A stretch of DNA of 64,000 bases, taken from assembly GCA_022577435.1 (NCBI GenBank), contig JAKOON010000004.1, positions 2,937,001 through 3,001,000 on the forward strand. Reading direction: 5' to 3'. Of the stretch, positions 9,173 to 22,520 are shown piece after piece. Within the stretch, counting starts at the first letter, position 1. Every line of letters starts with the position of its first letter. The stretch is from Embiotoca jacksoni. Taxonomy: Eukaryota > Chordata > Actinopteri > Embiotocidae. Under the pieces are notes generated by a model. That model did not search any database. It worked only from the letters and a program-made list of their open reading frames with translations, and was not told the DNA's origin. A program made the position numbers and the translations under genes.

Positions 9173-12100
9173 CTGCCTCAAGGCAAATCTGAGCTTTGGA
9201 GAAAATAAAAACATGAAAGCTCATATCATAGATGAGCCATGCAGTCCTGTCTGGTCTTGTACAGTGCACATAAAGGTTTCTTGCGTGCAGCTGCACCAGG
9301 CCAGCATTAAGTCAGGCCAAGTCCCTCCCCACTCTCCAGCTGTAACTACAGCAGCTTCTCATTGTGAGCCAAATCTGCCCTGCCTAACAGGTTACCTCTC
9401 CTCAAACAGAATTCAGGTGAAGTGTCTTTCAGTTTTACTGTCAGAGAAAATGGACTTTTTTGATGCCGAGTCATATCTAAACCAGCTGCTGAATGTTCAG
9501 ATTTGTTTTGTCAATAAATGCTGCGATGAAACACTGAGTAAATTGGATGTTAGAAACCTACCTTTATATACCTGCGCCTGCTGTCAGATGGGTGTCCCAC
9601 ACAGCCCTGAGCTGTAATCAGAGCTGAGAGGTCCACATTAGTTTGAGGCAGATTATTGTAAGCTGTGATGTGTGCTCACATACGTAAGAGAAAGGGACAT
9701 TTGATGTATTAAGTATAACAGGTCCAAAAAGTTGAACAAATTGGCCCCCGGACGGATCACTACGTCCAGAGGAGTGTGTAATTCTATGAACGCTTTGAGT
9801 CGACAAAGGCCTTGATGTTGTCAATGAGTAAACCACAGCACTGATGTGGTGGCACTATTTGGAAGTTGTCACCTTCAAAGTACAGTAAAAAAGACAAATC
9901 TAACTCTCCATTGAAAGCACACAAAAAGAGAAGTTGTTCTTCTTTTCCCTGTTTCATAAAAACATCAGCTGCATTTTGTTTGGCGAGGGAGATTACGTAA
10001 TACCGTGTGTCTATAGACCGTAAGAGCTGTGTTGAAATAACAATAAGCTCCGCTGAGGGATTGGCACAAGTTCACATTCATCCGCTTTCCCATGAGGCTG
10101 CATTTAATCAACTGTCATTTTTAGTATGGGAAAACGACATGTCTGTTTATTTTCCATTTGCTTGTTTTTTTTAAGGAGCACAAAAAGGCTAAACAATTCA
10201 TGCAGTTGCACACATCTGTGATGCCACGCCTCTTCTTCCCACTCCCCGCTCTACGTACTCTACCATCCATATGTGCCGTCTGGTGAGACAACAGCTTCTC
10301 AGTGTCCCGTAACAATGTGTGCTTTTGGGAGGACATTACCCAGTATTACATATTACGAGACAATATTATTCTATTAAACTCACGGAACACTTTGTTTAAA
10401 CTGTCGCTCTGACAGACTTTAAAACATTTAGCTGTAGAAGTCAGCATCTTGCACAACAATACTTCAATGGAGGATCCAGTGGAAAAATCAAACCTGATCC
10501 CTTTTTGAAGGGGATAATAGTATTTATTTAAATCATTTCTCCATCATACCGAGTTACCCATCTTCACTAATGCATTCTGTGATGGTGTGAGCCCAGTCAA
10601 GACCTGACCACGTCCGTGAAAGGGAATGCAAATGACAGTGAAATGGCTGATTGTGGTGAACTTGGCGTAAGACACCAAGAGGCCATCTGCTACTGTTGTG
10701 ACGGGCACCCCTCTGGACCGGCTGCAGCTCGGACCGACTGCAGCCGCCCTCTGCCAAGAACACAGATGCCTCTTAGACTGCTCATGGCTGCACGCTGTAC
10801 GTAATGTGTATCGAGCATGAGACCTCACTGACTCTGCTCCCCAACGGAGCCTTATACTATCAACAAGCGCATTGTGCTGTTAGTTTGAGTGAGTGAATAA
10901 CTGACATGCATTGCACAGGATGAAATGAGATTGATATGTACTGTAGATGTCCTTATGTTGCATTACATTCAATCTTCCAGGTTATAAAACAGAGTATAGA
11001 TAAAATACATTTTGTGTTTTAGAAAGACTTCTAGAAAGTTAAAAAGTTTGTAAATGAGCTGTTGTCTACTTTTCAGCAATTATACTTTATTTAAGCACAT
11101 TTTTATGGTCAGACAATGACTAAAGGTTGATTCTACTCAATTCTGTGCAGTCATGGTTTGATTAGCATGTTGTTTGTGTGACACAGAAGTGTGTCTCAAC
11201 AAATATATATATATATTTTATAAACTGTGCATATGGCCATGCTGTGTGTTGATGTGCTTTGTAAACCAATGTAGGCTGATCAATCTGCGTGTATGAGATG
11301 GGTTTAAAATTACACATCCACTGTTATAAACAACGAGTCACTGTGAGAAAAGGTGTGAAACAGAGTGAGAAGCAAGGCTGATCTGGTCTATCGCTTCCTG
11401 TTTTTTTATTTTTAAATATTGACAAGATGATCAGATTAAGCTTTGCTAATGCAAATAAAATGACTGCCAGTGAGTATGTCATTTTAAAACCCGTAAGATA
11501 CAGGGAAACGCAATAGAGGTTAATAAACAGCCCTTACTTTTACCAGCACATTCAAGTACTATCACCTAATGAAGCAATAATAAAGAACCTCACTGCAGCA
11601 TTTTTAACAGGAAGTGCTACAGGGGCAACAGCAAGGCTTGTTCCTACAGGTTATTGTTTTTACATGCAAGAGGAAGTGACAGGATCTCACAGCTGCTTGC
11701 AGCAACATGGTGAAACTCATCTCAGTCTCTGCTGCTTCCTCATATTCAGCCTAAAACCTCACTGCCCAGTCCATCGTTTTTGCCGTCTTGTTTCCATGGT
11801 AGCAGACAGGAGATTTTCACATGATCAGAGCTCTAAATCCATTAAATTCATAAGTGTTCGTATTTTGAAGAATACTTTTTTTTTTTTTTTTTTTCCCAGA
11901 ATGACAAAATCAGTCCAAGTAACAGTAGTTCTGGAAATCGGCCTGTTCCTCTACTTCTTTCCTGACACTTTGTGGTACATTTGCTGTATGTTTAGATTTT
12001 CACAGTACTTTGGCATTCTACTTCTTTACATCAATGTCCAACTCAGAATAACTCTCCTGAAGGTTTGGGAATGTTTTTGTGAGGAAAATACAGTTTGTTC

Positions 12101-13904
12101 AAATATATGAACATAAAGTGCTGTAATCAAAACCTTTTGAGAATAACTGCTTGGTGACATAAAACAAGACAAACTCAACTCCTAAGAGAACTATTTTCTG
12201 CTTGTTTGGTTCACTAGAGATCAGACAAATGCTCCACACCTTCTCCTCTGGGAAAACTTTTGAAATTGTCTTCCTGCCACAGCATGTTTTTTCTGTTTAG
12301 GCACAGCTTTGCATATTTTAGGTGTTAAGGTTGTACTGGATAAATGCTGTTGAGCAATGTGTAACTTACATAAAGCTTCGATCTGAGTGTTATTGTGAGT
12401 GGTTCACAGCTATAATATGCTGACTGCAGCCAGCCAACAGTTTATTGTGGTGTACACCACCAGATAAAGTGTCAAAAAATGTTTTCCACGTCTTTAAAAG
12501 ACATAAACAATTACCAGTCTTAAAAAAATGATAAAACCCCAGCCAAGAAAACAATAATTTTTGGAAGCTATGTTTATTTACTGCATCCTAATCATCAGCT
12601 TTTCATACAAAGAAAAGCTTACTGGCACTTGGCCCGAGAGAACAGAAAGTCCTTCTTCTCAGACTGGAACAATTGGTTGTGCAGTGATAGACGTATTGTA
12701 AATCAGCGCTGATTTAACAAATCTTCAGATAGTCACACAGTCGCACCACCTCTGTCTTTTGTTTTCCAATAGACCAGGAAGTTTTTTTTTCTGGCAGTTG
12801 TTTCTTGATATAACAGAGAGATTTGATAATTAATTAAATGGCTTGATAGTCCAATTAAAGACAATCTTAATATGACTGACAGGATGTATCTATGTCTGTT
12901 TTCTCACTGACAAAGAATAACAGAACATAATATTAATTTGAGACCAAAAAAATCCATTATTCATCAACACTAAACACATCTAATATTTGTTGCAGTTTAT
13001 CCAACACAAACTTACATAATTCATGGTGTTAGATGTTTTTTTTAAGTTCACAAAATCTGTCAGTTTAATTGATTTATACGAGAAAAGTTCATTCCATTTT
13101 CACCACTAACCATAAAAAGCAGAAGCTGGCTCAAAAATGTTCATTCATTTGCCTCTTTATGTTCTTAATTCAGAGTGCACCAAGGAGAGGACAATTCATC
13201 TTTGTCTCCTTTTTCAAACCCACGGTGGGAAAAAGCAGTTCTGCTATTGTGTGAAGGGAGGGCACAAAAGCTGAGGGTGTGAGCTGGTCAAGCCAGTGAC
13301 ACACCATAATGGTTCTTATGTGTGACAAGAAACTCCCCCCCCTTGTGCAATGTTTGAGATTTGTAACCAAGGAGAGATGTCTGCAAACATATCTGACAAA
13401 CTGATCAATTAGCAAAGATGTGAAAATGGATAAATATGGGAGCAGATTTCTAGAGTCTCTGGAATAACAAAGATATTAAAATGTTAAAACAGTTATTTGA
13501 ATCCTTATCAACAGAGTAAATACAGAGGCAAAATAAACACAGAGTAAACACTGAACTTGTTTGACCTGTTTCTTATTCTCTGAAGGCAGTTAGAGGAATG
13601 AACAGTAAGTTATTCAGCAGTGAATGTATTCTCTGTTTAGGATGTCAGTCATAGAATAACTTGGAAAGGTCACAACTTTTAGGGTAAATAGGTCACTAAA
13701 TGAAACATAAGGACTCCTGAACTAAACAAGAAAGGAACAAATTGGATGTACCAAAAACATAAACGGATACTTTTCTCGCCAAGATAAAAATTGACACTGA
13801 CACGGTATCCCCTAGTGGACTGACGGGTGTATTACAGACTTTGAGGAGATACCAAGTTGATTAATTTACTGTCTGGAAATCCACAGTCAATTTTAGCCAG
13901 AAAT
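8704..13904. other. Gene-free stretch downstream of the thymosin gene
   Basis: I find no exon with family similarity. Contents are a 34-base T run at 9135-9168, a short (TA)n near 11200, a T run near 11877-11894, and a perfect 14-bp palindrome GTGGTGTACACCAC at 12447-12460. Open frames of 60-150 codons occur (for example 9213-9617 and 11664-12110) but lack start context, splice consistency or motifs. Confidence 0.5.
9135..9168 (+). repeat. Poly(T) tract, 34 bases
   Basis: An uninterrupted T run, that is, poly(A) on the minus strand. No recognisable retroposon body was identified next to it. Confidence 0.9.
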
Positions 13905-14208
13905 ACAGTAACGCACAAAAGTTTTGGCAACTCGAAATGACTCTTACTGATAATACAACACCATCAGAGAGCCATCTGATCTGTCCCAAATTCATTCTAC
14001 AGCATGAAACGCCCCCAAACATCCAGCCTGAGTCATAAAGAACTCCAGAAAGAACATGCTGCTGCAGTAAGCTATGATCTGAACATCACAGAGCCCAGTG
14101 GGATTTTTTTTTTTTTTAAGTTAATTGATGAATAAAAAATATTCATGGCATTTTTTTGTAAAAGTATCTCCTAATTTACTTTTAGTGCCCAAACATTTGC
14201 ACAGTACT
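13905..14208. mobile_element. Degenerate Tc1/mariner transposon with remnant of transposase
   Basis: The left end reads TACAGTAACGCACAAAAGTTTTGG (from 13904). The right end reads CCAAACATTTGCACAGTACT (to 14208), so the ends form an imperfect inverted pair of the fish Tc1 type with TGCAAAAGTTT wording. Between them, a stretch with ACACCATCAGAGAGCCATCTGA, then a CCCCCAAACATCCAG block and ATGATCTGAACATCACAGAGCCC, follows the order of the C-terminal half of Tc1 transposase, including a degraded DPKH-like block. It is broken by frameshifts and large deletions and encodes no protein. The poly(T) at 14105-14118 replaces some of the interior. Dead copy. Confidence 0.65.
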
Positions 14209-16909
14209 TTTTATATAAGTCAACCAACAGTTCAGAAAACCTTGAGAACATGGTGCAAAACACAGACAAGCTGCACTGAGGCAGGAAGTTGAAACTAACC
14301 TGCAGGCAGATAATGCAGGCCTGGTATAGAAAGAAAAATGAGGTCATGAGTCTAAATTCTTCTAACATCTACCTAAGACATTTTTAACTGGCTATAAAAA
14401 ACCCTCACAGTACACAATTAACTCTTCCTCCTTTAGTTGTGGTTGTAAATGTTGCTTCAAAGATTTCTGTACACTCCTAGGCAACAAACTTGTAAAAAAA
14501 AAAAAAAAAGAAAAAAAAAAGAAAAAGAAAAGCTAAACATCCTTTTTAAATTATCAACATATTTATTAATTTCTTGTTTCATAACATTTCAAGAAAAATG
14601 ACAGACATTACAGGCCGAGTTACATAAAAACAACCTTTAAAAAGAGCTTACTACTTCTTTGGCTTGCTGGACAAGATATCTGCAATGTGATTAGCTAGGC
14701 AGATGTGTCCCCGGAGCAGAGATATAGTGTAGCCGGATTCAATGTGACATGTGCATGCAACCTTACATCTGCAACAGTCACCCTGGTGTGCACAGTAGCT
14801 CATCAGCTGAGAGTCCGGCAACCCAAACGCTCCCCCTCCAGCACCCATGATCTCACACTATGCATTTATGAACGGAGGATTGTAAGTTTACAGCTTGTGT
14901 CAGACGCAACACATGCAGAGTACTGAGCACAAGGTGAGTTACAGGCAGCATGATAACAGTGATCATGCCAGCTTAAGGTTGTGATCACGTGTGACATCCG
15001 AGACAGGAAATGAGAGGAGTAAGTGTGAATTGAGATGCCGCTTTGCATGTTTTTTTTGGAGGGAGATATTATTTGTGTGGCAGTAATCATGTAACGTGAA
15101 GTGGGATTTTTTTTTGGTCGAAGGGGACACACAGTGGGAGAAAATATAGAGCTCTCTCTCTCTCTCGTGGTGTTTTTCTTTTTTGACCAAGTGCTTTTAT
15201 TAGCACATGAGCTCATGTGGTTAATCCTTTGTCACAGTCACAAATTTAGTCTGAGAAAATGTCATATGCACTGCAGGAAACCAATGAGCCATAGTAAGAA
15301 AAGAGTTCAGTGTACAGTTGAGTTTGCAGCAGTGAACAGAACATCTACTACTGTGATAGGTCATTATTGGACACGAAGAACCACAGCTCTCCTAATGATG
15401 TGGCTGTAAAGTTCAAGTTTGCATGCACCATTATATCAGATTTGAATAATACTCCTGGAAAATCGACAGAGTGTGCCAACTCCTCTTTCTAAACAGTAGT
15501 TTATCTGTAACTTACTGCACATTAACCGGCTGCACAGGTTAAAAACAATTTCTGAGGTGCTGTTTAAAAAAAATAATAAGATTGTTATTCCTCCAAAAAT
15601 TACACCAGTGTAGACATGAAAGTGTTGTCATGCCCTGACTGGTAAATCTCCTTCAGATCTTACGCTGTGCAAATTGTCTCTGTAGTTACAGCAGCTTATT
15701 TGTGAGTTTGCTTGAACTCAACAGTTTCAAAGGTGTGTGACAGGAAGTGGTTAAAAAGCTGCAGCACCGTGCTGTATAATCAAAACTCCACAGTTAAATC
15801 AATGGTGTAGATAGACTTACAGCGCAAACTAATGAATTAGAATACAATTAAAGATTTTGTTGACACGATTGCTCTTTTCTGTATTTGTAAACAGGTTATT
15901 AGATATAAAGTATTATAAGATCAAATAAAATGAGCTTCGGTGTAACATGTGAACATTCTTGCACTCTGTTCACATGAGGTTTGAGAAAGAAGCATGTACA
16001 GAGATTTGAAGGCCCTTACAATGATGTCATCGGGAGGTTATCGTGTGAACTAACATTATCCATCACCTGCCAAGTTAAAAAAAAAAAAAAAAAACGCTCT
16101 CAACTTTGAAACAGTGGTAAAGAACACTATGTGCCGTTCAGTGAATCCTGCACGTCATTCGTGTGAGATGTGAAACTTTGGTGCAGCAGACTGTTTATAC
16201 ATTTTGAGAAGTGATGATGCCGACTAATCTTATTCTGACTGTGGAAGCATATATTTAGTTTTGTGTGCTGTATTCTACAAGAATGTACAATGCCTGCCTT
16301 TTGGCTGTATTATTGATTGCTTTTTTTTTTTAATCTTTTAAGCACAATGGTCCAGAAAGGTGAACTGAAAGACACTCAGCCCTGTGGTGGATTCAGACAG
16401 CCTGATGAAAACCGTCTGAGGAATGTGCTGAGCTGTTAGTGCTCCTGAAGTCCTGGTCATGGATTGAATGTCTCGACTGGATGTACAGTATATTAAACAA
16501 ATGCAGCAATTTATATGTTAATCCTTCACACATGCCCAAAGTTAAGTTTACAGTTGCGTTAAGATCATATAAGCACACAAACTGTCATCATATCTGTTCT
16601 GCAACCATGTTTGCTGTAGAGCTTTAAAAGCCTGTTGTGAAACAAGGCAGCTGAAGCTAGGGGGTTAGGATTTTGGTCCGGTTTAATCTCCCCTTAATTA
16701 ATGTGGATGAGGAGACCTGATTGCGTGTGTGCAGGTTAAAGTGGGTCTTTGGAAGCCGTCAATGCAAATCCTAGTTTATATTTTTGAACTGCAACTTCTG
16801 ACTTCTGCTATTTATGACATTTTCTCTCTGCCCTTTGTTGTGGGCTGTTTCCACTTCATGCTGTGCACCACTGCAGAGGAGCCTGTAACATACACTTGTA
16901 ACATAAAAA
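14209..16909. other. Gene-free stretch with simple-sequence runs
   Basis: It has an A-rich tract at 14493-14530, a (CT)n at 15150-15167 and an A run at 16078-16094. On the minus strand a 65-codon frame (14848-14651) ends in HIADILSSKPKK, with AATAAA about 80 bases further on. I recognise no family in it and do not call it a gene. Confidence 0.4.
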
Positions 16910-17098
<189 letters not shown>

Positions 17099-20000
17099 GC
17101 AAGCCTCACTTCTGTCTGCCAAGGCCCTCAAAAATTATAAAAGTAAAGTACGTGTATATAGACATGTATTTTATACAACCCCAACATAACTACAGTGTAA
17201 AATGCCATGCCTGGATATGTATTATCCCTTTCCTTTGCACATCCCTGCAGGAATAGCTACAGAGCTCATTCTAACAACAAACAGGAAATGAAATCTGGTT
17301 GTTTTCATTTTCATAGACTTTTACTGATAACAACACAAGTCTGTAATAACAGCAGAGTCATTTTTAATGTATCGCCAGGAGCCTTTAATCCCTACGGTAG
17401 TGCAGGAACATTAGAGCTCTTGTGCAAAGACATAGTAGGAGGTAAAAGTGATACTGCGGCCTGTCCTATCCTGTTAGGCATGCAATCCACATGAGCACTG
17501 CACTAAGGTGAGGTGAGCGCTCTTCTAGAGTACATAGTTGTGTAATTATACCCAACACCAACAACTTCAGCTAACAGGAATAAAAGGCAGCTTTAAACTT
17601 TGACCTTCAAGGTTGTGCTGCTTAAAAGGTAAAAATGGAAAAAACTAAACAAAAAGTATTTTTAATCTCCGCTGACATCAGAGAACAATGCAAAATGCAG
17701 CTATAGTCTTCCATTACTTATCACGGTAACACGTGTCTTTAACTGCAGCTCAGATAAAAATCTGATAATGGAAAATACAAATTTTAATACAACAGATGCA
17801 TGCACCAAAAAACGTGAAATGGAGTATAAAATCTGTTTAGGATCATTTTAAAGCACATCCAGCTTGATCTGAACAAGAAGTAAATAAAGGCTGTTTGAAA
17901 CTGATCTGGATTTAGATGTAGTCACATGGCAGGAAGTGCACAGGGGAAGTTCTCCATTAGCTAACCACAGACTTGAATAAATGGAAGTCAAAAGACGTAA
18001 AGTACCATTTGTCGATAAATGTATAAGATATTGTTTAATGGTGTGTGTGATAAAGTCAGCATCTGCGAGGGGAGAAAATAACTCAAGAAGAAATTGTGGT
18101 GACTCATTTATTAGAAAAATTTATAAAAAAAAAAGTCATCATTATAACAGCAGACAAAGGCTTAGATTCCTCCTCTGCCAAAGGAAGACTATGGTACAAC
18201 TCTGGTGTTGGTCAGTGTTACCTCTGTGAAGCAACCACCATCACATCTGCGACAGACTGTGACAGACTTAATATTCCACTGTAATGTGTCGGACCAGGCA
18301 AGCCCATTAATAAATAATGGGGAGCCACACATCAGCCCTCTAGAGAGGTCGAGTGCTTCCCCATCAAGTCACTCTCACAGCATGGCACAACTGTGTCCGC
18401 TGCTGCATTATTAATTAGAGGAGAAACGGGAGGTGTCCAGCTGAGGCGAAAGCCTGCGTTTATCTTGTCACACTCTTCATGTTTAAGGGGCCTGAATCCC
18501 CCGAGGTCTGTCTGTCTGTCTGGCTGGCTGGCTGCACTGGGTTGACCCTCACTTAGCCACAGCCTGTCATTGTGTATTTGCTAAGCAGCAGGCGCTTCAG
18601 GAGAAGCACCTGCAATTACAATCTTCTGTGTGTAAATTAAGGCAGATTTCTGTTGGGTCACAAGGAGGACACAACTGTAAAATGACAACTAAAAGTACAA
18701 GAAACTTTAAGTATCACGAGGTGGAAGTTGCCTTGTACAAATAGTCCAATCAGAATTGCACACGCCCAGTCAAAATGATTTCTCAAGGTCACTTATTATC
18801 ACAGGGGGAAGTTACAGCTCCCTTCCTGAACCAACGCAGAAATCCCTCGTATAAAACACAAGTGATCAGGTTTTATCAGAGTTCACACTATAAAGTAACA
18901 GTTTTGTGTAGAAGATTTAAAAGGAAGCACAGCAATTACTGTTAAGCACAGCCTTTTGAAATGTGACTGTTATAAAGACTCTGGTCAAGTCTAGACAGCA
19001 GTTCACAAATGCATTTAGACAAACTACCTCCAACAGTATCTTTGATGAGCAGTGGCCCATTTTCACAGCAGTTAGTATTGTCTGCAGTGCATTCATTGCT
19101 CATGGCATCTCCCACTCAGGGCAGGATGCGGTTGCATACACATTACTTTCAAAATAACTCTTCAACAGCCTTGTCTCTCCTTTTATAGTAAAAGCCTTGC
19201 TTACTGCAGCATGGCCTGCAGTGTAGGCCTGTGAATGGATGAATACAGCATGTATGCCAACACAGAAGCGACTGATTTTTTTCTCAAAGTAACATGTGGC
19301 TTGCAGGTTTGGGTGAAACAGCGGTCTGTTGAGCCCGGTCTCAGCTGCATTATCAAATTATAAGTTTAAAGTGAGAGGAGTGTGTTGGCCTGAGTGGGGG
19401 AGGCACACTTCCTGAAGGCAGCATCAAAGTCCTGCACCACTTACAGCCTTATTATGTGACAAGTTTTAAAGCATAAGTCAACAATGACAACAACAAAGAC
19501 AACATGTGAAAAAAGCCAAATGTGAGTTTTTATCTAACACATGCACTGAAAATAAAACTAATCCTAAACTGCTAAAATGGCCATATTATTATGTCCAGGA
19601 CACAGCAGATAAACTGCTGACCAATCAATAGACTTCCTTAAAAAAAAAAAACATTGCTACAACCCAGACTCTCATTCAGGATGCTTGATGCAGCTCCTGT
19701 AGTCTACCCAACATATATGCAGACAGAGACCTCTGGTGACAGAAAAATAACACAGCAGCACAGTAAATCACAGCAGCTGGTAAAATTAAAATGCATTCTG
19801 AAGGTGAAACTCAATTACATGTTAATTACAGGCAGATAATATACAGTGGCAACATGTGGCCTTTTGTCGGTTCATTGCTTTTTTTTAATTGGCAAGTGCT
19901 GAACCGTATCTTCACCTTCATAAAGAAAATTGAAATACAGAAAAAAATGTAGAAAAAAAATAGGACCAGGTCTCATCATTGTGGTTCTTAAGTAAGAATC

Positions 20001-20482
20001 TATAAAAAAAAAAAAAATTTACAAAACAAAACTAGTAATTGGTTATTAATATATACATTTAATGTTAAATTTAAAACACATTTTTATACCTTTGTAAAAC
20101 CTCAAAAATACTGTAATCACTAGTGTTCTTCATAACTATCATGACGCAAACCCTCTGATTTTCACTCTTGCTAAATATATTCACATTCAACACTGCAACA
20201 AATAGTTTTCAACATCTCAGCACTTGCTAACTGAAGTCTAAAAGCCACTGAGCTGCACATGAATCCAGACTTGGTCTAAATGTCACTGCTCTCTCCAGGA
20301 CAGGGGAGGGCGCTGTTGCAGTGACAATATCTTCATCAGATTCGCCCAACATGCAGTCAACATGTCAGCACCAAGGAAACAGCTCTAATGTATAGCTTGC
20401 ATGACCCACATGCTTGAGATGTCAGTCACATAGAGTCCGATTTCAGACTAGGAATGGAGGACAGTGAGAGTGTGAGAGTGTG

Positions 20483-20546
<64 letters not shown>

Positions 20547-22520
20547 CGCGCTCTTCCAGGGTAGAAAACAGTCTTCTGCACATATTGTCTGGCACTAACT
20601 CTGCATACCGTATGCCATGAATTACAGATTCTAATTGATGAAGTGCAGCCTGCAGATAGCAACACAACAAGGTTGTTGTTTGTGATAATGTTATTATCTC
20701 TTAATTTTGATGAAATTATAGTTTCATCTCCCATTATGTGTAAACCCTGTACATGTCACGCAGGCTTATGATTATCGATGGTCACGGAAATAAGTAAATA
20801 CATTTCTTGAATAAACCTATCATGGAGAAAATATTCGCCAACGTTCTGCCTTTGTAAAATCTTGGTCAAACAATTATTTTCTTCTCAAAGCATTAAACAC
20901 ATATTTCTCCTCATCATTTCCACTTCTAAAAGAAGACACACATATTTCTAAACACCTTTTAATTATTTAGTACTGTGTGTAACTGTAAAAACTGGGTGGC
21001 CCTCATGGACAAACCACATGGGACCAACTGAGCTCCCTAAAGGCAGCTTGGTTATGTTTAACTGTAACCGTAACCAGTAATCAGTAACCACGATGTAAAA
21101 CTACTTGGATAAGGTTACAGAGAGATTGTGGTCAGGACACCTAAACTACACAGTTAAATGGATAAACAAGATACTGGAGATCATAATAAAGTTACTGTCC
21201 GAATGGTTGTTCAGCCATTAACAGATGTGATACACGGTACTTTCTGTCAACACCACTACTTAGTGCTGCATATTTGAGGCAAGAATTGTCTATCAACAAG
21301 CAACCACACGTCTTATAACCTTTATACGTCCTCCTGCATTCATAAGAACTGCTGATTTATGAGTTCATCTCACATCACAGGAGCAAAACCACACCAAATG
21401 TGCATTATTTCCACAATAAACATATGCAACAATGGGAGTAACTGGGTACAATTAGTTTTGACCTTTTGCTATATAAACTAAATGAGCTGATGAGCGATCT
21501 GAAACATTTCTCCTTCCTGACCTGAGTTCTGAATGTCTGTTCAAATAATCCCAGACTTATTTAACTACAGACTTCCATCTCATCTGAAAGCTACTTCCAT
21601 TGGAGTTATCATGCTAAGCCTCTTCTCCCAGTGTGACATCTAAATGAAACAGATTTTGAATTCACAGCACTCACACAGAAACATGTATGTAACAACAAAC
21701 TGTAAACTAAACCCTGCAGCTCCCACAGAAACGTGACCTGTCCATTTCTAAGGGAGCTGACAAGCAGGACCAGATGTTAGAGGCAACTTTGAAAGTGTGC
21801 AAACTCATTAAAGACTTTTATGGCTGAACTTGGAATAAACATGTGTGAGACAGGAAAGCTTTATGTGCTACCTGTGAGCAAGACATCAAAGAGCGCTGCA
21901 GCGGCTAATGAGAGGCCTGCGCATGTCCGAGTTCCACAATTAGGTGATACAGCTAATGATAAAAAAATTAAAAAATTAAAAAAAAAGGACAGCAAAGGCA
22001 AACAATGCATCTAAAGTTAATGTAAAAGCATCAATAGGCTGCCCTGTATTTCACATTGGTGAAACAGTGATTTCTCCTGTACAGAAAAATGTGGTCCTGT
22101 ATAGGCTTTGAGTAAATAGAGGAGCACCCCTAAACATAATCCCCACCCCCCTTCCAAACCCACTCCTTCCTCCAAAAGTCACCACCTATCCGTCTCAGTG
22201 TCATTTCACAGCGTGTCAACCCACCTCTGGAGTTTCAGAGAGGAAGAAGGGAAGGCAAAATATGGGACAAAGAGTATAGCTGCAGCATTGAAAAGAGAGT
22301 GAGAGAATTTGTCTTTTTCCTCCCCCCCTGGAGGAAACTTTGACTTTGCGTTCTGGAAATACATGAAATCCGGCGTGCCTTGTTTAAAGGCTCAACTGAG
22401 ACCTGCTCCTGTCTGAGCAGTTTAATGAGCTTAAGCCCTTAGGAGAAATAGTCAGGACTCGCACCAACCGAGGTCAGCCCCGTGGGAAACAAAGCACTAC
22501 GGCTGCTCCCGGTGACAGAC
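17099..22520. other. Spacer upstream of egfl6, no gene seen
   Basis: It contains a short tetranucleotide run (CTGT then CTGG units) near 18510-18533, the (TG)n at 20486-20542 and A runs near 19640, 20003 and 21960. Open frames are short and lack motifs. The final few hundred bases (about 22200-22520) should hold the egfl6 promoter and 5' UTR; no clear TATA box was identified. Confidence 0.4.
20486..20542 (+). repeat. (GT)n microsatellite
   Basis: About 28 GT units, preceded by GAGAGTGT-type imperfect repeats from 20464 and followed by GCGTGCGCG. Confidence 0.9.

Noticed and set aside
12447..12460. Perfect 14-bp palindrome GTGGTGTACACCAC
   Set aside because: Isolated. No partner element, promoter or repeat around it; a match of this length can arise by chance in 64 kb.
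20426..20734. Minus-strand frame rich in HT repeats
   Set aside because: Translation of the (TG)n microsatellite.
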